Assembly: GCA_035559995.1 (NCBI GenBank)
Contig: DATMAM010000012.1
Coordinates: 124,001 to 188,000, forward strand
Source: DATMAM01 sp035559995
GTDB lineage: Bacteria; Desulfobacterota; Binatia; UBA9968
DNA length: 64,000 nt
Direction: 5' to 3'
Numbering within the stretch: the stretch's first letter is position 1; every line of letters begins with the position of its first letter. Shown here in pieces: positions 16,023 through 24,844 of the stretch. Position numbers and translations under genes: made by a program. The notes under the pieces were generated by a model that was not told the DNA's origin, did no database searches, and saw nothing but the letters and a program-made list of their open reading frames with translations.

Positions 16023-17060
16023 ATGGAGCTAAAGGAATTTTTGTATGATCTGCCGCCGGCATTGATTGCGGCTGAACCCGAAGAAGACCGGAGCCGCTCG
16101 CGGCTGATGGTCATCGACAGGCGGGCGGGCACCATCGCGCATCGAAGATTCGCCGAACTCGGGTCGCTCGTCCGGCGCGGCGATCTCCTTGTGCTGAACG
16201 ACACCCGTGTCCTTCCGGCGCGGCTCCGGGGCAAAAAAGCAACGGGCGGGAGCGCGGAGGTTTTACTGGTGGAGCCTTTTCCGAATTTTCCAACCTTGTG
16301 GATCGCGTTGATCGATGCCTCCAAGAAGCCCCGGGTCGGTAGCCGCCTTTACTTTTCCGAGGAGGTCTCCGCCGAGGTGATCGGCGATATGGGCAAAGGC
16401 CGCTTCGGCCTTAAGTTTCGCTGCGGCGGAGATTTCGAAGCGACGATCGCCCGGCTGGGAGAGCCGCCGCTGCCGCCCTACATCGAGCGGCAGCGCGAGG
16501 TCAGGCCGGAGGACTGGAAGCACTATCAGACCGTCTACTCCAAGCACGCGGGCTCGGTCGCCGCGCCGACCGCCGGGTTTCACTTCACGGAAGAACTGCT
16601 CGAGGAGCTCAGGGCGAGCGGCATCGAGACCGCGTTCGTTACCTTGCACGTCGGACCCGGCACGTTTCGGCCGGTCCGCGAGCAAACGGTCGAGCGCCAC
16701 CGCATGGAAGGGGAATGGTACCGGATCGAGAGAGAAACCGCGGAGAAAATTCAGCGCGCCAAAGCCTGCGGCCGCAGGGTGATCGCCGTCGGGACGACGA
16801 CCACGCGCGCGCTGGAGTGGAGCGCGCAAAAAAAAGGCAGGATCGAGGCCGACGAAGGCATCGCGCGCCTTTACATTTATCCCGGCTTTACGTTCCGCGT
16901 GCTCGACGGCTTGATCACCAATTTTCATCTGCCCGCCTCGACGCCGCTATTGCTGGTCGCCGCATTCATGGGCGTGGAGCTGACGCACGCGGCGTACGCG
17001 GAGGCGATCCGTCGCGAGTATCGTTTCTACAGCTACGGCGACGCGATGCTGATCCTGTAA
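16023..17060 (+). CDS. queA: S-adenosylmethionine:tRNA ribosyltransferase-isomerase
   Basis: QueA transfers and isomerises the ribosyl group of S-adenosylmethionine onto 7-aminomethyl-7-deazaguanine in tRNA, forming epoxyqueuosine. The 345-residue length is normal. Recognisable blocks are FLYDLPPALIAAEP, LVLNDTRVLPARL, YQTVYSKHAGSVAAPTAGFHFT, HVGPGTFRPVREQ and DGLITNFHLPASTPLLL. The start is ATG 16023. The gene precedes tgt, the other queuosine enzyme, by 68 bp that contain a perfect inverted repeat. Confidence 0.96.
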   Translation: MELKEFLYDLPPALIAAEPEEDRSRSRLMVIDRRAGTIAHRRFAELGSLVRRGDLLVLNDTRVLPARLRGKKATGGSAEVLLVEPFPNFPTLWIALIDASKKPRVGSRLYFSEEVSAEVIGDMGKGRFGLKFRCGGDFEATIARLGEPPLPPYIERQREVRPEDWKHYQTVYSKHAGSVAAPTAGFHFTEELLEELRASGIETAFVTLHVGPGTFRPVREQTVERHRMEGEWYRIERETAEKIQRAKACGRRVIAVGTTTTRALEWSAQKKGRIEADEGIARLYIYPGFTFRVLDGLITNFHLPASTPLLLVAAFMGVELTHAAYAEAIRREYRFYSYGDAMLIL

Positions 17061-17061
17061 T

Positions 17062-17122
17062 ATTTTGGATTTCGCAATGGCGATCTTGGCCAATCTAAAA
17101 TCGAAAATCCGAAATCCAAAAT
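17062..17122. repeat. 13 bp inverted repeat with heptameric AATCCAA-like units
   Basis: ATTTTGGATTTCG (17062-17074) is the exact reverse complement of CGAAATCCAAAAT (17110-17122). From 17092 rightwards the sequence reads as a 7 bp-period array: AATCTAA, AATCGAA, AATCCGA, AATCCAA, AATCGAG. The same heptamer AATCCAA is repeated exactly at 38904-38931. The element fills the queA-tgt gap; it may be a transcript stem-loop or a mobile repeat remnant. Confidence 0.7.
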
Positions 17123-17128
17123 CGAGGC

Positions 17129-18247
17129 ATGCTTAGTTTCACCGTCCGCCAACAGGACAGAACGAGCCGGGGGCGAACCGGACGGCTCGTCACCGCTCAC
17201 GGCGTCGTCGAAACCCCCGCGTTCATGCCGGTCGGAACCCAGGGGAGCGTCAAGGCGATCGCGCCCAGGGATCTCGAAGCGATGGGCTGCCAGATCGTGC
17301 TGGCCAACACGTATCATCTTTACCTGCGCCCCGGCGTCGAGGTGATCGCCGAACTGGGCGGGCTGCACCGCTTCATGGGCTGGCACGGGCCGATTCTGAC
17401 CGACAGCGGCGGATACCAGGTTCTGAGCCTCGGCGCGTTGCGAAAGATCACCGACGAAGGGGTCTGTTTTCAGTCGCACCTGGACGGCTCGCGCCACCTG
17501 CTCACTCCGGAGAAGGTGATCGCGATCCAGGAAGCGTTGGGGAGCGACATCGCGATGGTGCTCGACGAGTGTATCCCCCAGCCCAGCAGCTTCGAGTACT
17601 GTCGCGACTCTACCGCGCGCACCGTGCGCTGGGCGGAGCGGTCGATCCGCGCGCGCCGGAAAAGTGATCTGGCGTTGTTTGGCATCGTCCAGGGCGGCAC
17701 CTATCGGGAGCTCCGCGTTCGGTGCGCCGCCGAGTTGACAAGGCTGCCGTTCGACGGGTTTGCCGTCGGCGGGCTGGGCGTCGGCGAGGGTGAAGAAGCG
17801 CTGCACGAGATCGGCGAGTTCAGCGCGGCGCTATTGCCGCACGATCGGCCGCGCTATCTCATGGGCGTGGGCCGGCCGGAGGACTTGATCCGGGCGGTGC
17901 GCGCGGGCTACGACCTGTTCGACTGCGTCGTCCCGACGCGCAACGCGCGCCGCGGCACGCTATTTACCTCGCGGGGGAAAATGAGCATCAAGCGGGCCGA
18001 GTTCACCAGAGATCCGCGTCCCGTCGACGAGAGCTGCGCCTGTTACTGCTGTCGGCGGTTCTCGCGCGCGTATCTCCGGCACCTCTATCTCGCGGGAGAA
18101 ATTCTCGGCGCGTGGTTGCAGAGCCTGCACAATTTGTACTTTTATCATGGTCTAATGGCAGCGCTCCGGCGCGCCATCGACGAGGGAACTCTGGAGGCCT
18201 GCGTGGAGCGGTACCAGAGAGCCTGCGCCGACTTCCAACCCGATTAG
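17129..18247 (+). CDS. tgt: tRNA-guanine(34) transglycosylase
   Basis: Tgt exchanges guanine-34 of Asp, Asn, His and Tyr tRNAs for the queuosine precursor preQ1. The protein is 372 residues, the usual length. DSGGYQVLSL begins at Asp92, the general acid/base region, and LDECIPQPSS near Asp146 is in the substrate pocket. The nucleophile region is YDLFDCVVPTRNARRG. Zinc ligands are complete: Cys303, Cys305, Cys308 and His334, with the spacing of well-studied family members. The start is ATG 17129. It lies between queA and yajC-secDF, an order shared by many Gram-negative bacteria. Confidence 0.97.
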   Translation: MLSFTVRQQDRTSRGRTGRLVTAHGVVETPAFMPVGTQGSVKAIAPRDLEAMGCQIVLANTYHLYLRPGVEVIAELGGLHRFMGWHGPILTDSGGYQVLSLGALRKITDEGVCFQSHLDGSRHLLTPEKVIAIQEALGSDIAMVLDECIPQPSSFEYCRDSTARTVRWAERSIRARRKSDLALFGIVQGGTYRELRVRCAAELTRLPFDGFAVGGLGVGEGEEALHEIGEFSAALLPHDRPRYLMGVGRPEDLIRAVRAGYDLFDCVVPTRNARRGTLFTSRGKMSIKRAEFTRDPRPVDESCACYCCRRFSRAYLRHLYLAGEILGAWLQSLHNLYFYHGLMAALRRAIDEGTLEACVERYQRACADFQPD

Positions 18248-18284
18248 ACGTGGCCGCAAATTTTTCGTTGCTCGCGGAGGAAGC

Positions 18285-18638
18285 ATGATCGACCTTGCGT
18301 TCGCGCAAGCGGCTCAAGAGCCGTCGGTGCCCGGTATCCTGGCAACGCCCCTGCCGGCGTTTCTGCTGGTGTTTTTGATCTTTTATTTTCTTTTGATCCG
18401 GCCGCAGCAGAAAAGGGCGCGCCAGCATCGGGAGATGCTCAGCCGGCTGAAAAAAAACGACGAGGTGATCACGACAGGGGGCATCTACGGCAAAATCGTC
18501 GCGCTGAACGAGAAGGACAACACGATCATGCTGGAAATCGCGCCCAACGTCCGCATCAAGTTCAGCCGCGCTCACGTGTCGTCGCTGGCGCGGAGCGACA
18601 AACCCGAAAAGGCCTCACCCAAGGAGGCCAGCGAATAG
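18285..18638 (+). CDS. yajC: Sec translocon accessory protein YajC
   Basis: YajC is a small single-span inner-membrane protein that associates with SecDF. The 117-residue protein has a short periplasmic N-terminus, one hydrophobic segment around 22-40 (FLLVFLIFYFLLIRPQQKR) and a cytoplasmic domain with the family signature LLIRPQQKRARQHREML and VITTGGIYGKIV. The start is ATG 18285, with GGAGGAAGC upstream. secD follows after 3 bp, so the two are certainly co-transcribed. Confidence 0.95.
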   Translation: MIDLAFAQAAQEPSVPGILATPLPAFLLVFLIFYFLLIRPQQKRARQHREMLSRLKKNDEVITTGGIYGKIVALNEKDNTIMLEIAPNVRIKFSRAHVSSLARSDKPEKASPKEASE

Positions 18639-18641
18639 CCA

Positions 18642-20243
18642 ATGCGCCGCAACATCACCGTTCGACTGCTCTTGTTTCTTGCGCTGACCGCGACCGCGGT
18701 GGTGTATCTTCTGCCCACCTATTTGGGCGAGCTGCCCGAGTGGTGGCCGTCGTTTTTGCCGCGCGACAGGATTAATCTCGGGCTCGACCTGCAAGGCGGG
18801 AGCCACCTCGTGCTCGAGGTCGAAGTCGACAAGGCGGTGGCGAATCGAGTCGAGCGCATCAAGGAGGACCTCCGGCGGCTGGCGGCCGAAAAGGGGATCG
18901 CCAACGCCAACCTGGAACGCGACAAGGACAATCAGATCCGGGTCCGGATTCCAGCGAGCGAGGCGGAAAAGCTGCGCGAGCTGGTGAAAATCGATTTTCC
19001 CAACCTGACGCCGGTGAGCTCGCGCGCGGCGGAGGGGAGCGCGGAGATCGTGCTCGCGCTGCAAAAGCAGGAGCTGCGCTCGTTGCGCGAAGAGACCGTC
19101 GATCAGTCGCTGGAAACGATCCGTAACCGCATCGATCAGTTCGGCGTAAGCGAGCCGATCATCCAGCGCCAGGGCCAGCAGGACATTCTCGTTCAACTTC
19201 CCGGGATCCAGGACCCGGAAAGGGCCAAAGAGATTATCGGCAAGACGGCGCTCCTCGAGTTCAAACTGCTGGACGAAACGCACAGCGTCGAGGAGGCGCT
19301 GCGCAACGGGCCGCCGCCGGGAACCGAGATCTTGTACGGTTACGGCGCGCGCGGCGATGCGAAATCCGGGGCGGAAAGGGAGGCTTACCTGGTTGAAGCG
19401 CGAACCTTGATGACCGGCGACTACATCGCCGACGCGCGCGTGCGGCCCGGGTCCGGCATCGAAGGGCCGTACGTGGAAGTGATTTTAAATTCGCAGGGCG
19501 CGCGCATTTTCGAGAGGATCACGGGCGAGAACGTCAAGCGGCGGCTGGCGATCATCCTCGACAATCGCGTTTATTCGGCGCCGGTGATCCAGGAGCGGAT
19601 CGGCGGCGGCCGCGCTTCGATTACGGGAGCTTTCGACATCAAAGAGGCGCGCGACCTCGCGATTGTGCTGCGCGCAGGGGCGCTGCCGGCGCCGGTTCAG
19701 ATCATCGAAGAGCGCACCGTCGGCCCGTCGTTGGGCCGCGACTCGATCCAGCAGGGGTTCATCTCCTTTTTGGTCGGCGGGGCTCTCGTCGTCGCGTTTA
19801 TGATCCTTTACTACAAAGGGGCGGGGCTGGTGGCCGATGTGGCGCTCCTCTTCAATATCCTTTTCATGATGGCGATCCTCGCCGGCTTCAGGGCGGTCTT
19901 GACGCTGCCGGGCATCGCCGGAATCGTGCTCACGATGGGCATGGCGGTTGACGCCAACGTGCTCATTCATGAGCGCATCCGCGAAGAGTTGAGAAGCGGG
20001 AAGTCGCCGCGCGCGGCGATCGAGGCGGGCTACGAGCGCGCCCTGCCGGCGATTCTCGATTCCAACATCACGACCTTCCTTTCCGGGGTGATCCTTTTTC
20101 AGTTCGGCACCGGGCCCGTGCGCGGCTTCGCCGTGACCCTGTGCGTGGGAATCCTCACGACCGTGGTCACGGCGGTTTATCTCACGCGGCTTTACTACGA
20201 TTACCGCATGGCCGGCAGGGCGCTGGCCCGAATCAGCATCTGA
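18642..20243 (+). CDS. secD: protein translocase subunit SecD
   Basis: SecD uses the proton gradient to pull preproteins through SecYEG at a late stage of export. The 533-residue protein has TM1 at about 7-25, the D1 signature INLGLDLQGGSHLVLEV, the periplasmic P1 head with the DEFK-type repeat region (RNRIDQFGVSEPIIQRQG), and five C-terminal TM helices. The last cytoplasmic motif, GMAVDANVLIHERIREEL, is intact. The start ATG 18642 lies 3 bp after yajC. secF begins 8 bp after its stop. Confidence 0.97.
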   Translation: MRRNITVRLLLFLALTATAVVYLLPTYLGELPEWWPSFLPRDRINLGLDLQGGSHLVLEVEVDKAVANRVERIKEDLRRLAAEKGIANANLERDKDNQIRVRIPASEAEKLRELVKIDFPNLTPVSSRAAEGSAEIVLALQKQELRSLREETVDQSLETIRNRIDQFGVSEPIIQRQGQQDILVQLPGIQDPERAKEIIGKTALLEFKLLDETHSVEEALRNGPPPGTEILYGYGARGDAKSGAEREAYLVEARTLMTGDYIADARVRPGSGIEGPYVEVILNSQGARIFERITGENVKRRLAIILDNRVYSAPVIQERIGGGRASITGAFDIKEARDLAIVLRAGALPAPVQIIEERTVGPSLGRDSIQQGFISFLVGGALVVAFMILYYKGAGLVADVALLFNILFMMAILAGFRAVLTLPGIAGIVLTMGMAVDANVLIHERIREELRSGKSPRAAIEAGYERALPAILDSNITTFLSGVILFQFGTGPVRGFAVTLCVGILTTVVTAVYLTRLYYDYRMAGRALARISI

Positions 20244-20251
20244 GGCGCGCT

Positions 20252-21175
20252 ATGGAGATCATCAGGCCCGGGACCAAGATTCCGTTCACGCGTTACCGTT
20301 ACATCGCGGTCGCCCTTTCGACCGTGCTCAACGTCGCCGTGCTCCTGTATCTCTTTGTTCGAGGACCGGACCTGGGCGTCGATTTTGCCGGCGGCACGAT
20401 GGTGCATGTCCGGTTTCAACAGGACGTGACGATTCCGCAAATTCGCGACGCGCTCGCGCGGGTCGGGTTGGGCGACAGCGTCATTCAGGACTTCGGCGAG
20501 GCCGGCGCGCACGAGTACCTCATCCGGCTTGAACGGGAGACGCCCCAAGCGGGCGCCCTGGGCGAGAGGATTCGCGATGGGCTCGCGCAGCAGTTTGGCG
20601 CCGACCGATTCGAGGTCCGCCGGATCGAGACGGTCGGCCCCAAGGTCGGGACCGATCTGCGCCGCCGCGGAACGCTCTCGGTCATCTTCTCGACCATCAT
20701 GATGGGCATCTACATCTGGATTCGCTTTGGAACCAGTTTCGGCTCGCGCATGGGGCTTTTGTTCGGCCTGGGCGCGGTGATCTCGCTCATCCATGACGTG
20801 CTGATATCGGTCGGGGCGCTCCTTTTGGCGCGCTATGAATTCGATCTGACGATTATCGCCGCGCTCCTTACGATCGTCGGATTCTCGGTCAACGATACCG
20901 TCGTGATTTGCGACCGCATCCGGGAAAACCTGCGCAAGAGCCGGCGGGAAAAGCTCGAGACGATCGTCAACAACAGCATCAACGAGTGCTTGAGCCGGAC
21001 GATCCTCACGACCGGGACGGCGCTGCTGGTGCTGCTCGCGCTGTTTGTCCTCGGCGGCGCCGTGATTCGTCCGTTCGCTTTTACGCTGCTCGTGGGCTTT
21101 ACCTCCGGGGTCTATTCGACCATTTTTATCGCCAGCCCGATCATCCTTCTCTGGGAAAGGGGCGCGAGGCGCTAG
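20252..21175 (+). CDS. secF: protein translocase subunit SecF
   Basis: SecF is the second half of the SecDF export motor. From ATG 20252 the product is 307 residues, the family norm, beginning MEIIRPGTKIPFTRYRY. Signature blocks are GVDFAGGTMVHVRF after TM1, then GAVISLIHDVLISVGALLL and GFSVNDTVVICDRIRENL, SINECLSRTILTTGTALL. An open frame reaches back to 20141 inside secD, but that part is not SecF-like. The stop codon TAG is immediately followed by the ATG of recJ (TAGATG). Confidence 0.97.
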   Translation: MEIIRPGTKIPFTRYRYIAVALSTVLNVAVLLYLFVRGPDLGVDFAGGTMVHVRFQQDVTIPQIRDALARVGLGDSVIQDFGEAGAHEYLIRLERETPQAGALGERIRDGLAQQFGADRFEVRRIETVGPKVGTDLRRRGTLSVIFSTIMMGIYIWIRFGTSFGSRMGLLFGLGAVISLIHDVLISVGALLLARYEFDLTIIAALLTIVGFSVNDTVVICDRIRENLRKSRREKLETIVNNSINECLSRTILTTGTALLVLLALFVLGGAVIRPFAFTLLVGFTSGVYSTIFIASPIILLWERGARR

Positions 21176-22924
21176 ATGGAGAAGCGGTGGGTGATCCGCC
21201 AGGCCGACGAGCGGGTCGTCGCGCGGCTCTCGGAAAGCTTGCGCCTTCCGCCGCTCATCGGCCGCATCCTGGCGCACCGGGGTTTGACGGAAGTGGAAGA
21301 GGCCCGGCGCTTTCTCTCTTCGAGCCTGCGGAGCGATCTCCCGCCGCCTTCCGTCATGGCCGGAATGAACGAGGCGGCGGCGCGGTTGGCGCGCGCGCTC
21401 GCCGAGCGCGAAAAGATCTGCGTCTGGGGCGACTACGATGTCGACGGCACGACCGGGGCCGCCACGCTGGTCTTGTTTCTGCGCGCGCTGGGCGCCGATC
21501 CCCTCTGCTACATCCCGCACCGCATCAACGAAGGCTACGGCGTCAACGCGGAAGGGGTGAGACGGCTGGCAAGCCTCGGCGCGCGCCTCGTTGTGACCGT
21601 GGACTGCGGCATTTCAAACCCCGGAGAGATCGAGCTGGCGCGCGCGCTCGGAATGGACGTGGTCATCGTCGATCACCACCTGCCGCCGCCGGTGCTGCCC
21701 CCCGCGACGGCGGTTTTAAACCCGCATCGACAGGACTGCCCGTTTCCCGATAAAGCGCTGTCGGCCGCGGGGCTGGTCTTTTATTTGCTCATGGGAGTGC
21801 GCGCGCGCTTGAGAGAGATCGGCTGGTTTAGCGGGACGGACGAGCCGGACGTGAGGTCTTATCTCGACGTGATTGCGCTCGGCACCATTGCCGACATGGT
21901 GCCGCTGCGCGGCGCCAATCGCGTTCTTACCCGGCGCGGCCTCATCGAGCTGGAGCGATCGAGCCGGCCCGGGATCTTGGCGCTCAAGAAGGTGGCGGGC
22001 GTCGCCGACGGCAAGATCGAAGCCGGCCGGGTGGGATTCCAGCTCGCGCCGAGGATCAACGCCGCGGGGCGCGTGGATGCGGCGTTAAAAGTGGTGGAGA
22101 TGCTGACGACGGATTCTTACGAGAGGGCGTACGCCATCGCCCGGGAACTCGACGAGAACAACCGCGCGCGCCAGGCGATGGAAGCCGCGGTGTTGGACGA
22201 CGCGCTGGCGCGGATAACCGGCGGGGGCCTGTGCGCTGACGGGCGCTTTGCGCTGGTTGTGGCCGGCGAGGGCTGGCACCCGGGCGTTTTGGGGATCGTC
22301 GCCTCGCGGCTGGTCGAGCGGTTTTACCGCCCCACGGTCGTCATCGGTTTCGAGCGCGGGCAGGGGAAAGGCTCGGCGCGCAGCATCCGCGGCTTCCATA
22401 TCACCAACGCGTTTCGCGATTGCGCCGATCTGCTGGTGAAATTTGGCGGCCACGAATACGCCGCGGGGCTCAGCATCAACGAGGATTGTTTTGCGCTTTT
22501 TTGCGCGCGCTTCGAGGAACTTTCAAAGCGCCGCCTCAAGCCCGAAGATCTTGTGCCCGCGCTTGAAATCGACGCCGCGCTCGACTTTCGCGACGTCACT
22601 TTCGACTTCGCGACAAGACTCGAAGCCTTGGCCCCTTTCGGCATCGGCAATCCCGAGCCGCTTTTCGTCAGCTACGGCGTGGAAGTTGCGGAACGAAAGG
22701 ATTTGAACGGCTGCGCGCGGCTCAGGCTCAAGCAGGGGAGCCGAACCCTGACGGGCCTGGATTTCAGAAAAGAGCCGGCCTCGTCTCTTACGCCGGGAGC
22801 GAAAATCGATCTCGCCTTTCGCGTCGAGAAAAACGAATGGGACGGAACTTGGGGCCTCGAGCTGAACATCGCCGACGCGCGCCCGGCGGCGGCAAACCGG
22901 GGTGGATCACGCGAGCAGGCCTAA
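21176..22924 (+). CDS. recJ: single-stranded-DNA-specific exonuclease RecJ
   Basis: RecJ is a 5'-3' single-strand DNA exonuclease used in recombination, mismatch repair and base-excision repair. The 582-residue protein carries the DHH phosphoesterase motifs: motif I VWGDYDVDGTTGA, motif II VTVDCGISN, motif III VVIVDHHLPPP and, in the DHHA1 domain, GKGSARSIRG and FGGHEYAAGLSI. An OB-fold domain ends the protein. Translation is probably coupled to secF, whose TAG stop directly abuts the ATG. Confidence 0.96.
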   Translation: MEKRWVIRQADERVVARLSESLRLPPLIGRILAHRGLTEVEEARRFLSSSLRSDLPPPSVMAGMNEAAARLARALAEREKICVWGDYDVDGTTGAATLVLFLRALGADPLCYIPHRINEGYGVNAEGVRRLASLGARLVVTVDCGISNPGEIELARALGMDVVIVDHHLPPPVLPPATAVLNPHRQDCPFPDKALSAAGLVFYLLMGVRARLREIGWFSGTDEPDVRSYLDVIALGTIADMVPLRGANRVLTRRGLIELERSSRPGILALKKVAGVADGKIEAGRVGFQLAPRINAAGRVDAALKVVEMLTTDSYERAYAIARELDENNRARQAMEAAVLDDALARITGGGLCADGRFALVVAGEGWHPGVLGIVASRLVERFYRPTVVIGFERGQGKGSARSIRGFHITNAFRDCADLLVKFGGHEYAAGLSINEDCFALFCARFEELSKRRLKPEDLVPALEIDAALDFRDVTFDFATRLEALAPFGIGNPEPLFVSYGVEVAERKDLNGCARLRLKQGSRTLTGLDFRKEPASSLTPGAKIDLAFRVEKNEWDGTWGLELNIADARPAAANRGGSREQA

Positions 22925-23495
22925 GGTGACCGGGGCTGCCCCTGTCAAGCCATCTAAAAATCTAACCCGAGCTAGGATTCGTTGAGTCATGTGAAAATCT
23001 AACCGAACGTTGGGTACGGATTTGTCGCTGCATTTCGTATAACCGCCGTTTTTGTTTTTTCGTGAATGTCCAGTGTCTCCAAGCCGAGCCGGTTTGGGGC
23101 CGCGGCAAAGGTGGCGTATCGGGCAGGGGTCCAGCGGAAAACGCGATGTGTCTGTGCGCCATGATCACGACTTGGCCGAGGGAGAGCGCAAGAGGTGGCG
23201 CAAGTCTTAGTGGACACCAGCGCCGTCTACGCCCTCGTCGATGCGGCAGTATGGGCTGGAAGTTTTGCTGTGATTTTTTCGACGCATCCGCGAGGCTGAA
23301 AAGAAGATCCAACGCGGGATTTTCTTTTCCGCGGTCGACGACCCTACACTTTGGCTTCTGATTCGGAATATAACGCGGCCGTTCTGGTAGGGATCTCGAA
23401 GCGGAAACCGTCCAAGCCAACCCGTCGGCATTTGGCTCGGAGTCTCAACGGAAGACCAAGTCAAAGGCCAAAGCCCCGAGCATCATGACGGCCGG
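22925..23495. other. 571 bp gap without an intact gene
   Basis: This gap between recJ and the patatin gene holds no intact coding region. AAAATCTAACC occurs twice (22957-22967 and 22994-23004), and a broken PIN-domain remnant sits at 23195. Several short open frames overlap on both strands without ribosome binding sites or recognisable motifs. It looks like a decayed accessory insertion. Confidence 0.45.
23195..23299 (+). pseudogene. N-terminal fragment of a PIN-domain (VapC-like) toxin
   Basis: From GTG 23195 the frame reads VAQVLVDTSAVYALVDA, matching the start of PIN-domain ribonuclease toxins, where the Asp of VLVDTSA is the first metal ligand. After about 17 residues the similarity ends, and a stop comes at codon 35, so the rest of the roughly 130-residue domain is missing or shifted. 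A second frame ending in HDLAEGERKRWRKS and a TAG overlaps the GTG, as an antitoxin would in a vapBC operon, but I cannot recognise its N-terminus. It is read as a dead toxin-antitoxin relic; chance similarity of a short motif is possible. Confidence 0.38.
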
Positions 23496-24635
23496 TCATT
23501 CAATATCAAAGGTTGCGGGGAAATGCTCCGGCTTGACCTGCTTTGCCGCCGCCAGTCGTCCTATTTCCGCGAGCTCGTCCATATTCGCGGGATTGTCCAT
23601 CGCGGCGATCTCAGCGAGTTTACCCGGCGGCTGGTCGATTCGAATCTCGGTTTTGAGCCAGCCCGCTTCGAGCAGCACGTTGTAACGGGCGTAGGTCGCA
23701 AGCTTGGGTCCGGCCCGGCTGTCGAGCCGCATGTCCTGGACCGCGCGGTCGATCGTCCAGGGCGTAAGGCAGTCGGTCAGCCATTGAAGCAGGCTCTGGT
23801 TGACGCGCGCGCAGTCGTCCATCAGCGATTGTAGCGCCCGAAGACCCTGCTCGGCCGCGGTCATTCTCAACAGCTCCTCGGCTTTGAAGGTTTGTTTGTA
23901 GATGCCGGTGCCAACCGAAATCAGCAGTAACTTGTCTTTTCCGGCCGGCCACCGAAAACCGTGACCCTGAAGGGCGGCGAGCATGAGGAGCTGGAGCGCG
24001 GGGTCGTTGAAGGGGCTGACGCCGCCGTCGACGAACGCGCCGCTTAGGACCTTGCCGTCGCGCGCTGAGAGCGTTATCCGCTCGGGCTCGAAATAGGTCG
24101 GCGCGGCGGTGCTTGCGCGCACGACCTCGGGGAGGAGGAGCCGCCCGTCCTGCGCCGCATAGGGCGCATCGGGGTGGTTGTGCAGCGGCCACGGGCTTCC
24201 GGTATCGAGCCGCTTGGTCATGATCATCAAGCCTGTGCGAATGCGTTCGCTGTCGAGGCACGTATCGGCGCCCAGATGGCGCGCGAGCGCTTGGCGCACA
24301 GGCTCGGAGGGAAATTTCGGCACCAGGAAACCTTTCCGCCAGAGTTTTCCCTGGAACACGCTCTCGCCGACCTCCCGGTAAAGGAGCTCCAGGCGCTCCA
24401 CCGACATCCCGCACGCGAGCCCGGCGGCGATGATCGACCCGGTCGATGTGCCGCCGATGAGATCGAAATAATCGCAGAGCCGGAGATCCGGTTTGCCGCT
24501 GCGCTCCCTGAGCAGGCCCTCGATCACGCCGAGGTACTCGAGGGTCAAGATGCCGCGAATCCCGCCGCCATCAAGCGCGAGGATTCGCTTGGGCGGGTTG
24601 GTCCGGTCCAGGTGCTGTTGCTTTGTAAGAGGCAT
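23496..24635 (-). CDS. patatin-like phospholipase
   Basis: This lipid acyl hydrolase (379 residues) uses a Ser-Asp catalytic dyad. The oxyanion loop GGGIRG is at 23-28, the nucleophile elbow GGTSTGS at 61-67 places Ser64, and FVDGGVSPFND supplies the Asp of the DGG motif. This short-loop form is close to bacterial patatins linked to lipid turnover, and also to the CapV phospholipase of CBASS defence. No cyclase or other CBASS gene is nearby, so I do not propose a defence role. I choose ATG 24635 (MPLTKQQHLD), with GGAG 6-9 nt upstream, over an open extension of nine codons. It has no signal peptide and is divergent from the HAD gene. Confidence 0.88.
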   Translation of the reverse strand: MPLTKQQHLDRTNPPKRILALDGGGIRGILTLEYLGVIEGLLRERSGKPDLRLCDYFDLIGGTSTGSIIAAGLACGMSVERLELLYREVGESVFQGKLWRKGFLVPKFPSEPVRQALARHLGADTCLDSERIRTGLMIMTKRLDTGSPWPLHNHPDAPYAAQDGRLLLPEVVRASTAAPTYFEPERITLSARDGKVLSGAFVDGGVSPFNDPALQLLMLAALQGHGFRWPAGKDKLLLISVGTGIYKQTFKAEELLRMTAAEQGLRALQSLMDDCARVNQSLLQWLTDCLTPWTIDRAVQDMRLDSRAGPKLATYARYNVLLEAGWLKTEIRIDQPPGKLAEIAAMDNPANMDELAEIGRLAAAKQVKPEHFPATFDIE

Positions 24636-24844
24636 TGGGCGGTCTCCTGTCTCACAGCGCAAAAATCGGCTGTGCGCGCTTGCCGTGCCGGGCCTTCGCC
24701 GGCGCCGGCCGCGGCGGAGGGAAGCGGCAATCCACGGTTTCTTCGCGCTCCTAAAGCGGCATTTGTAGGCGAGGCGGCGCGTGCCTGCAACTAAAATCGG
24801 TTTCTTCTGGCTCGCCGCTCGGTTATCGAGTAACGTAGAGCGCG

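Noticed and set aside
23496..24635. Patatin gene as a CBASS defence effector
   Set aside because: No nucleotide cyclase, HORMA, TRIP13 or ubiquitin-like genes are adjacent, so there is no support beyond the family resemblance.
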